Assembly: GCA_035550975.1 (NCBI GenBank)
Contig: DASZOC010000053.1
Location: forward strand, 1-39,163
Length of the DNA: 39,163 bases
From: DASZOC01 sp035550975
GTDB taxonomy: Bacteria > Actinomycetota > CADDZG01 > WHSQ01
Direction: 5' to 3'
Shown here piece after piece: positions 25,986-32,715 of the stretch. The position numbers were made by a program, and so were the translations under genes. The notes under the pieces are model-generated. The model was given only the letters and a program-made list of their open reading frames with translations, searched no databases and had not been told where the DNA came from. Positions within the stretch are counted from its first letter, which is position 1. Every line of letters begins with the position of its first letter.

Positions 25986-27374
25986 ATGCGTCCCTCCAGC
26001 GTTGAACCGTCTGAGACTCACCGAGGTTCATACCGGTCTCTCCTGCCCATACGAGTGATGACCGACACCGCCGCCATAACGATCGCCGTGCTCTTGGCCT
26101 TCTTCCTGAGGTTCGAGTTAAGGGCGTTCGAGGTCGTTGAGTCGTCGCCACTGACCGTGCGGTCTCACTTGGTAGCCGCGGTCCTATGGCTCGCCAGCCT
26201 CCTGGGCGCAGTCGTCGTCAATCGTCTTTTTGACGAGGACACGCTATTCGAGGGCGGAGGCGAGGTAGCTCGCATCGCCCGGGCGGTCGTGGAGGCCGTC
26301 GCCGTTTTCTCGGTATTTGTCTTTTTGACGCAGAGTTTCTACGTGTCCCGTTCATGGTTTTCACTTGCCGCTGCTCTCTCACTGGTAACCCTGACGGTGG
26401 ATCGCGTTCTCATGCGTAGGTTCCTTTCACGAGAACGCGCTCGTGGTCGGCGCCGGCGGCCCGTGATTCTCCTCGCGCAATCACATGACCACCTCAGCAG
26501 CTCGCAGGTAGAGGCGGTCCCCGAATTCGAGGTCGTTGCGAGATGGGATCTGGGCGCGCTTCGGAGACATCTGGCGAATGATCAGACCGAGTCAAGGCGT
26601 AGACCAGCTCTGCTGGTCCATGCCGGGGAGTTCGACCAGGAGGAGCTATGGAAGATCATCATCGAGGCCGGAGAAAAGGGGCATCCGGTTTATCTCCATG
26701 CCGCTCTCCGTTCCGTTCGCCGCGACCGCCTCACCGTGCGAGAGCTCGCGGGCCAAACGATCGTGAAGATCGCTCCACCGCGTCTGTTCGGCAACAATGC
26801 CGTCAAGAAACGCGCGTTCGATACCGTCGTCGCGTCCGTACTCTTGCTCCTCCTATCGCCCCTGTTGCTCGCCATTGCCGGAACGATCTTGGTTACCTCT
26901 GGTCGACCGGTTTTCTACGTTCAGGAGCGCGTCGGCGCGAAAGGCAACCTCTTCCGCATGGTGAAATTCCGCACCATGCTCGCGAACGCCGAGGCAGAGT
27001 CGGGCCCGGTCTGGGCGGTTCGCGACGATCCCCGAGCAACACGGGTCGGTCGGTTCTTGCGCCGTTGGAGCCTCGATGAGCTGCCGCAACTGGTAAACGT
27101 ACTGCGCGGTGATATGAGCATTGTCGGGCCCCGACCGGAGCGACCGACGTTCGTCGCAGACTTCACCGACCAGGTTCAGTGGTATCGATTCCGCGACCGA
27201 ATCCGTCCCGGCCTGACAGGATTAGCGCAGGCACGCGGGTTCAGGGGCGATACGTCGCTTGACCTCCGTATCGAATCGGACAACTGGTACATCGAGCATT
27301 GGTCGATCCCCTTAGACATCAAGATCGTCCTCCGCACGGTTGGCGAGATCATCCGGGGCGAACGACTTGGATGA
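25986..27374 (+). CDS. Polyprenyl-phosphate sugar-1-phosphate transferase (priming enzyme)
   Basis: Starts glycan assembly by placing a sugar phosphate on undecaprenyl phosphate at the cytoplasmic membrane. The N-terminal part has about four membrane helices (TAAITIAVLLAFFLRFEL, LVAAVLWLASLLGAVVV, VVEAVAVFSVFVFL, FSLAAALSLVTLTV) followed by a Rossmann-like segment. The C-terminal third is a bacterial sugar transferase: a reentrant helix AFDTVVASVLLLLLSPLLL, VFYVQERVGAKGNLFRMVKFRTM, SLDELPQLVNVLRGDMSIVGPRPE and RPGLTGLAQARG. From ATG 25986 it is 462 residues; an ATG at 26058 is possible. Its last 63 bases overlap the end of the opposing GT4 gene. Hexose type (Gal, Glc or other) unknown. Confidence 0.92.
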   Translation: MRPSSVEPSETHRGSYRSLLPIRVMTDTAAITIAVLLAFFLRFELRAFEVVESSPLTVRSHLVAAVLWLASLLGAVVVNRLFDEDTLFEGGGEVARIARAVVEAVAVFSVFVFLTQSFYVSRSWFSLAAALSLVTLTVDRVLMRRFLSRERARGRRRRPVILLAQSHDHLSSSQVEAVPEFEVVARWDLGALRRHLANDQTESRRRPALLVHAGEFDQEELWKIIIEAGEKGHPVYLHAALRSVRRDRLTVRELAGQTIVKIAPPRLFGNNAVKKRAFDTVVASVLLLLLSPLLLAIAGTILVTSGRPVFYVQERVGAKGNLFRMVKFRTMLANAEAESGPVWAVRDDPRATRVGRFLRRWSLDELPQLVNVLRGDMSIVGPRPERPTFVADFTDQVQWYRFRDRIRPGLTGLAQARGFRGDTSLDLRIESDNWYIEHWSIPLDIKIVLRTVGEIIRGERLG

Positions 27375-28517
27375 ATCTCGCAGCGCCTGCTGGACGAAGG
27401 ATTGAATTTCCTCATCGAACCGCTCCGCACTGAATCGGCTCACATGCTGTCGCATCGCCTCCACCCGATAGAGACGAGGGTCGAGTGACGCCATGGCCCT
27501 CGCCAAACCGTCGACCGTGGGATCGCGATAGAGCATTCCCGTGACGCCATCAACGACGGTTTCCAGTGCCCCTCCTCCAGCGAACGCTATGACGGGCGTC
27601 CCACAAGCCTGCGCCTCGACGGCCGTCATCCCGAAGTCCTCCACACCAGGAAAGACAAGCGCTCTCGCGCTGCGATAGAGATCCCTGAGTTGATCCCTCG
27701 AAGGTTGGCCGACGAAAGTGACGGATGGACCAGCTCGTCGTTTAAGTCGCGTCATCTCTGGCCCTGCGCCCGCCACAACCAGAGGCAATGACGATCGCGT
27801 AGCCGCGTCAACCGCGATTTCAACTCGCTTGTAAGCCACCAGCCGTCCCACGAACAGGAAAAAGGTGCGGTCCTCGACATCTCTCTTCGGTGTCCAAAAG
27901 TCAATATCCACGGGAGGGTAGATAACAAACGCCGACCTCCCGTAGTTCCGCCGGACACGACCCGCAACATACTGAGAGTTGGCGACGAAATGAGTAACGT
28001 GGCGGGCGGCGATCCTGTCCTGCATTCGTAACAGTGCTGCGATCAGCGGCCATGCGAGGCGGAGCATCGGAGGAACACGCCTCATCTCGCTTCGCCACTC
28101 CCACGCGTACCGCATCGGAGTATGGCAATAGGAGATATGCAGCGCACCCGGCCGCACGCGAATGGCATTCACGCACGCGTGAGAGCTCGTAACGACAGCG
28201 CCGTAGGTACCGAGCTTCAGCCGTCTCCACGCGAATGGCATGAAGGGGAGAAACCATTGCCAGCGCCTGCGGGAAAGTCGTAATGAACCAATCGCGTGCG
28301 CAAGGCGGACGTTGCGGCCACGAAAGAGATGCTCGACTAGAGCCGGCTCAGCAGTGAAAACGTAAATATCACATATTCCTAACGCGTCGGCCAAGCGCGC
28401 CGCCACGATCTCTGACCCTCCGTAGGTCGTAATCCATTCGTGGCAAAGCGCTAGTCTCGCTGAACCTGCAACTGGAAGAGGCTGCGGGCTTCGTGTGGCC
28501 CAGGGATAGCCGTCCAA
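27312..28517 (-). CDS. GT4-family glycosyltransferase
   Basis: Second GT-B glycosyltransferase of the island, 401 residues. N-terminal ALCHEWITTYGGSEIVAARLADAL, central ISYCHTPMRYAWEW and FVANSQYVAGRVRRNYGR, C-terminal FLFVGRLVAYKRVEIAVDA, VVAGAGPEMTRL, ALVFPGVEDFGMTAVEAQACGTPVIAFAGGGALETV: a mannosyl/rhamnosyltransferase-like GT4 pattern, donor not determinable. Start TTG at 28517, supported by GAGGAG 4-5 nt upstream and by lack of any ATG/GTG before the ALCHEW strand. The last ~20 codons run antisense into the end of the priming transferase gene. Divergent from the ABC permease with 15 bases between start codons. Confidence 0.9.
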   Translation of the reverse strand: MDGYPWATRSPQPLPVAGSARLALCHEWITTYGGSEIVAARLADALGICDIYVFTAEPALVEHLFRGRNVRLAHAIGSLRLSRRRWQWFLPFMPFAWRRLKLGTYGAVVTSSHACVNAIRVRPGALHISYCHTPMRYAWEWRSEMRRVPPMLRLAWPLIAALLRMQDRIAARHVTHFVANSQYVAGRVRRNYGRSAFVIYPPVDIDFWTPKRDVEDRTFFLFVGRLVAYKRVEIAVDAATRSSLPLVVAGAGPEMTRLKRRAGPSVTFVGQPSRDQLRDLYRSARALVFPGVEDFGMTAVEAQACGTPVIAFAGGGALETVVDGVTGMLYRDPTVDGLARAMASLDPRLYRVEAMRQHVSRFSAERFDEEIQSFVQQALRDSSKSFAPDDLANRAEDDLDV

Positions 28518-28532
28518 CTATTCTCCTCAACG

Positions 28533-29438
28533 ATGCAACCGCTACCGGTCCGCCACGTTACTGCTGACTCGAGCCTGTGGTCCGACATACGTGAGAAGGG
28601 CCGCGCCCTCGCCGCGTCAGGTGACGTCATCATCAATCTCATCAGGAAAGAGCTCAAGGTCAGGTACAGGAACTCGAGCCTGGGATTCGTTTGGTCGATG
28701 CTCAACCCGCTTCTGTATCTCGCGGTGTTCTACCTGGTCTTCGAAATCTTTCTGCCCTCGTCGGTTCCTCACTATCACGTGTACCTCCTCTCAGGTTTAC
28801 TCCCGTGGAGCTTCTTTGCGATCTCCCTGACCCACGCGACAGTCTCTGTGACGAGCAATCATGATCTCGTCAAAAAAGTTGACTTTGCTCGCGAGGTGCT
28901 GCCGGTAAGCGCGATCGGAGCCGGCCTCATCAATTTCTTGTTGCAACTCTGCGTCTTCTTTGCGTTCCTCCTGATGACTAGGTACGATTTTGTAACAGCG
29001 AACCTTCTTCTAGTCCCGATAGCGTTGCTGGCACAGTTATCGCTGATGCTGGGACTGGGATTTCTGTTGTCCGCAGCGAACGTAAAAGCTCGTGACGCGC
29101 AGCACTTCCTCGATCTTGCACTCCTCGGAGCCTTCTGGATGGTCCCGATCGTCTACCCCAGCAGTCTCGTCGCCGCTGAGCTCTCCCGATATGAGATCGG
29201 CGGAATACCGGCTGTGGATATTTATCTTCTGAACCCTGTAACGAGGATAGTTCTCGCCTTCCAACGAGGCATCTACGGTAACCCCGCGGGCGAAACGCCG
29301 ACCGGCGTCCTCATCGAGGATTCGGTCAGTTGGCACATCACAAGCGTCGGATACGCGCTCCTCGTGGGTCTGCTTCTCCTCGCCGCAGGATGGTACGCAT
29401 TCCATCGTTCGGATAGATACTTCGCGGAAGAGCTTTAG
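28533..29438 (+). CDS. Polysaccharide ABC transporter permease (Wzm-type)
   Basis: Membrane subunit of an ABC-2 exporter for undecaprenyl-linked glycan. 301 residues with an amphipathic N-terminus, LIRKELKVRYRNSSLGFVWSMLNPLLYLAVFYLVF (the conserved cytosolic gate helix and first TM spans residues ~35-70), and six predicted membrane segments in all, ending YALLVGLLLLAAGWYAFHRSDRYFAEEL. The stop overlaps the ATPase GTG by one base (TAGTG). No Shine-Dalgarno precedes the ATG; TATTCT lies 8 nt upstream, so near-leaderless initiation is possible. Confidence 0.94.
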   Translation: MQPLPVRHVTADSSLWSDIREKGRALAASGDVIINLIRKELKVRYRNSSLGFVWSMLNPLLYLAVFYLVFEIFLPSSVPHYHVYLLSGLLPWSFFAISLTHATVSVTSNHDLVKKVDFAREVLPVSAIGAGLINFLLQLCVFFAFLLMTRYDFVTANLLLVPIALLAQLSLMLGLGFLLSAANVKARDAQHFLDLALLGAFWMVPIVYPSSLVAAELSRYEIGGIPAVDIYLLNPVTRIVLAFQRGIYGNPAGETPTGVLIEDSVSWHITSVGYALLVGLLLLAAGWYAFHRSDRYFAEEL

Positions 29439-30172
29439 TGCCCTCATCGATAGACGTAAAAACCGTGTCCAAGCAGTTCCGGCTGTATCACCGACGATAT
29501 GACAGCCTCAAAGAACGGTTGGTCAATTTCTCACGCCCGACCTACGAGGCTTTCTGGGCGCTTCGGGACGTCACTTTCGACGTGAAGGACGGCGAGACGG
29601 TCGCTCTTATCGGCGGCAATGGCCAGGGTAAGTCGACGCTCCTTCAAATCGCGGCGGGCATAATGCGACCGACTGAAGGCAGCATCGTGACTCGAGGAAG
29701 GCTTGCTGCCCTCCTCGAGATCGGGGCTGGGTTTCATCCTGACTTGACTGGTCGGGAGAACATCTACTTGAACGGATCTTTGCTTGGACTAACGAAGAAA
29801 GAGTTGGATCAGAAGTTCGACGCGATAGTAGCTTTCGCGGAAGTCGAGAAATTCCTTGACAACCAGGTGAAGCACTACTCGACCGGGATGTACCTCCGGT
29901 TAGGTTTCGCCGTTGCGACGCACGTAGACCCTCGGATCATCCTGGTGGACGAGGTCCTGGCCGTTGGGGATGAGGGCTTTCAGCAGAAATGCCTCGAGCG
30001 GATGCGGTCCTTCCAGAGAGAAGGTCGCACCATCGTGTTCGTCAGCCACAATCTCGATCTGATTCAACAGATGTGTCAGCGCGCGGTGTTGCTGCACGAC
30101 GGTCGAGTCGTTGCAGATGGTCGTGCGACCGAAGTAATTCCTGAGTACCGAACAAGGTTAGCCCCCGGATGA
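29438..30172 (+). CDS. Polysaccharide ABC transporter ATPase (Wzt-type, no C-terminal domain)
   Basis: ATPase partner of the permease. 244 residues: Walker A GGNGQGKST, Q-loop region, signature YSTGMYLRLGFAVA (Wzt/TagH-like variant of LSGGQ), Walker B IILVDEVLAVGDE and the switch FVSHNLDLI. The Tyr-rich N-terminus FRLYHRRYDSLKERLV is typical of the O-antigen/teichoic-acid exporter group. The C-terminal carbohydrate-binding domain that recognises capped chains in some Wzt proteins is absent, so export should not depend on a terminal modification recognised by this protein. Ends 15 bases inside the opposing methyltransferase-GT2 gene. Confidence 0.94.
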   Translation: MPSSIDVKTVSKQFRLYHRRYDSLKERLVNFSRPTYEAFWALRDVTFDVKDGETVALIGGNGQGKSTLLQIAAGIMRPTEGSIVTRGRLAALLEIGAGFHPDLTGRENIYLNGSLLGLTKKELDQKFDAIVAFAEVEKFLDNQVKHYSTGMYLRLGFAVATHVDPRIILVDEVLAVGDEGFQQKCLERMRSFQREGRTIVFVSHNLDLIQQMCQRAVLLHDGRVVADGRATEVIPEYRTRLAPG

Positions 30173-32524
30173 GACTCTGGGTTGCGAACTAGCTCGGCGT
30201 CTCCCGAAGACATCGATGGAGAACGGCTTCGAGAGATCAAGATTCGGGTTGTAGAACGGATCAGCAGGAAGAGCTGGCGTCCCCCATCGACGGAGGAACG
30301 CAGCTTCGTCTTCAGATGGCGTGATCTTCCCCCTGGACGCACCTTCGCGATGAACAAGCAGGGCGTACGGCGTGTAGATGACCGAATAACCTAGTTCCCG
30401 CAGCCGGAGGCAGTAATCGACATCACTGAACGCAACTGGCATCGAAAGGTCGAAACCGCCGACGTCACGAAACACCTCGCTACGGGTCAGCATGCACGCA
30501 CCTGTGACTGCGCTGCAATCGCGAACGACCTCTCCTAGTCCGAAGTATCCTTCACACGAGACGTTTCCCGCCGCTCCGTACAGACCGATGACCATTCCTT
30601 CGTGCTGCATACCGCCACGCGGATATCGAAGTCTGGCTCCGACTGCGCCTACCTCACTCCGTTGTCCATGCTCCAACATGGCCTCGATCCACTCCGCGCT
30701 GACAACTTCGACATCATTGTTTAGGGACAGCAAGAACTCCGACCTGACTTGGCTCGCGGCTTCGTTCATCATTCTCGAAAAGTTGAACGGGCCGGGGTAT
30801 CGCACGACTGAACCATCGAACGACTCGAGAAACTGAAGCGTTCGCTCTTCCCGACTTCCATTATCGATTATGACGATGCGGTAGTTCTTGTAGGTGGAGC
30901 GCGTTCTGATGCTCCTGATGCACTTGCGTAACAACTGGACCCGGTCGCGCGTCGGGATCAGGATCGCGACCTCTGGAGAACGAGCGAGCGTGTAACGCAC
31001 TCGATATGAACCTCTAAACGGACCATGCGTCACCTCTCCATCGATCCCACGCCGCACAAGCGCGTCTTCGATAGCGGCGCGCGCCGCGACATATGCGTAT
31101 GGCTTGGCGTGCGACGATTTCGCTGCCGAACCGGCGATCTTCCGCCAGCTATAAAGGGGCCGGGCGATGTGAACGATGTGTCGCGCTACCTCAGTCACGC
31201 GTAGCAGGAGATCGTAGTCTTGGCTTCCGTCGTACTCGCTGCGGAAACCGCCGACACGGTCCAACGTCGCTCTTCGAACCACGCTCAGATGGGTGAGGTA
31301 ATTCATGCTCAACAGCAGATTCGGCGACCACTGCGGCTTAAAGAATGGCTCGACGTGGCGGCCACTGCTGTCTCGTTTGTCTTCGTCTGTATAGATGTAG
31401 TCGACGTGAGGATGAGCCTCTAATGCCATCGCGACCCTGGCGAGCGCGTCCGGTGTCAGCTCGTCATCATGGTCAAGGAGCGCGACGAATTCCCCGGAAG
31501 CCATCTGGAGAGCAGCGTTCGAAGCGGCCGAGATACCACGGTTTTCGCTCAGGTACGTGACCTTGATGCGTGTGTCTTGCTCGGCCCACCGCGCGAGCAT
31601 CTGTTTCGTTTCCGGTCGGGTCGAACCATCATCCGCGGCACACAGCTCCCACCACTCGTATAGCTGGGAGCGAACGGAGCGGATGGCAGCATCGAGCCAA
31701 TCTGGATCTGTGTTGTATACGGGCATGACGACGCTGATCAAGGGGCGATATTTCAAGCTGTTCATCTCTTGTGCGAGTTGTTCCCGCGCCCGTTCTCCGA
31801 GCACGTGTTCTTGCCGCCATACCGCGTACTGTGCGTCTCGATCGGGAGACCCGAGATGCCTGGCGAAACTTCTCAACCGGGGCATCCAGCGGAGCAACCG
31901 GGGTAGGCGACGGATCACACCGTAGAGTCCTTCAGACCGCTTTATCTGACGAGCCCTGTCGAGAGCGACTCGGGCTACACCATCGCCACCACGGCGCGAC
32001 GGGGCCGAACCTGAACGTCCTTTTGCCCCGATGACGCAGTGCTGCCACTCCACGTACGACACCACCGGCCACTGAGTATCCTCGAGAGAAGAAATCCGCC
32101 TGGCCCTGACTTTCTTGAAGCCCGCCGACTTCATCGCTTCTTTAACCGTGGCTTCGGTCGGCAACCATTGATGCTCATCTCCAGGCCAGCGACCCTCCCC
32201 ACCGACGATCGTCTCGATGAGCTTTTCGTCGGCTAACCCCCGCTTACGCAGCACGAGCGCCTTCTCGATGTCGGGCCCGATGCAGGCAAACCTGCCATCC
32301 GGCGTGAGAACTCGCAGGACTTCGGCCAACGCCTTCGGAACCTCAACCTCTTTCGTCAGGTGTTCGAGGATGTGCCCCATGTAGACGGCGTCAAAGCTGT
32401 TGTCTGGAAACGGAAGATGGAGAACGGACGCGATCACGTCTGGGTTCACTAGCTCATTCGAAGTGAGATCGGTATTGATCCACCCAGCCGCATAGAATTC
32501 TCCGCAACCGATGTTCAGCCTCAT
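30158..32524 (-). CDS. Methyltransferase-GT2-GT2 fusion glycosyltransferase
   Basis: Large cytoplasmic multidomain enzyme, 788 residues from ATG 32524 (a TTG at 32536 would add 4). Domain 1 (1 to ~175) is a class I SAM methyltransferase: LNIGCGEFYAAGWINTDL, LPFPDNSFDAVYMGHILEHL. Domain 2 (~261-470) is a GT2 transferase: ISVVMPVYNTDP, CAADDGS, LLDHDDELTPDAL, IYTDEDK and YDGSQDYDLLLR. Domain 3 (~518-736) is a second GT2: VAILIPTRDRVQLL, IIDNGS, LLSLNNDVEV and FSDVDYCLRLRELG. The same order is known from WsaE of Geobacillus S-layer glycan synthesis, a trifunctional methyl-rhamnosyltransferase, which suggests rhamnan extension and O-methyl capping here; substrates are inferred. TATAGT lies ~15 nt upstream of the ATG. 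Confidence 0.9.
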   Translation of the reverse strand: MRLNIGCGEFYAAGWINTDLTSNELVNPDVIASVLHLPFPDNSFDAVYMGHILEHLTKEVEVPKALAEVLRVLTPDGRFACIGPDIEKALVLRKRGLADEKLIETIVGGEGRWPGDEHQWLPTEATVKEAMKSAGFKKVRARRISSLEDTQWPVVSYVEWQHCVIGAKGRSGSAPSRRGGDGVARVALDRARQIKRSEGLYGVIRRLPRLLRWMPRLRSFARHLGSPDRDAQYAVWRQEHVLGERAREQLAQEMNSLKYRPLISVVMPVYNTDPDWLDAAIRSVRSQLYEWWELCAADDGSTRPETKQMLARWAEQDTRIKVTYLSENRGISAASNAALQMASGEFVALLDHDDELTPDALARVAMALEAHPHVDYIYTDEDKRDSSGRHVEPFFKPQWSPNLLLSMNYLTHLSVVRRATLDRVGGFRSEYDGSQDYDLLLRVTEVARHIVHIARPLYSWRKIAGSAAKSSHAKPYAYVAARAAIEDALVRRGIDGEVTHGPFRGSYRVRYTLARSPEVAILIPTRDRVQLLRKCIRSIRTRSTYKNYRIVIIDNGSREERTLQFLESFDGSVVRYPGPFNFSRMMNEAASQVRSEFLLSLNNDVEVVSAEWIEAMLEHGQRSEVGAVGARLRYPRGGMQHEGMVIGLYGAAGNVSCEGYFGLGEVVRDCSAVTGACMLTRSEVFRDVGGFDLSMPVAFSDVDYCLRLRELGYSVIYTPYALLVHREGASRGKITPSEDEAAFLRRWGTPALPADPFYNPNLDLSKPFSIDVFGRRRASSQPRVSSGG

Positions 32525-32715
32525 GCGAATGTCCAATCACTATATGAGTCTGAGAAACTCCTGCTCTCAGCGCGCCTAACAACGATCGCGCGCCCTTCAG
32601 GTTAAGGGGCGGTTGCCACCAGCGCGCCACCCACCGCGGTGATTCCGTGGCGCGTCCGATCAATGTGCCGAAAAATGAGACGCACGGGCGGAACGACCCG
32701 CTATCGTGACCGAAC
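32525..32715. promoter_or_regulatory. Divergent promoter region with 8-bp inverted repeat
   Basis: 191 bases between two divergent genes. CGCGCCAC (32623-32630) and GTGGCGCG (32647-32654) are perfect inverted arms, 16 bases apart, and the spacer contains the palindrome CACCGCGGTG (32632-32641). TATAGT (32544-32539, minus) and TATCGT (32702-32707, plus) are placed as -10 boxes for very short leaders of the two genes. A shared operator is a reasonable inference; no regulator is encoded nearby. Confidence 0.4.

Noticed and set aside
25641..26021. Minus frame over the divergent region as a transposase remnant
   Set aside because: No DDE-type or other transposase motif and no terminal repeats.
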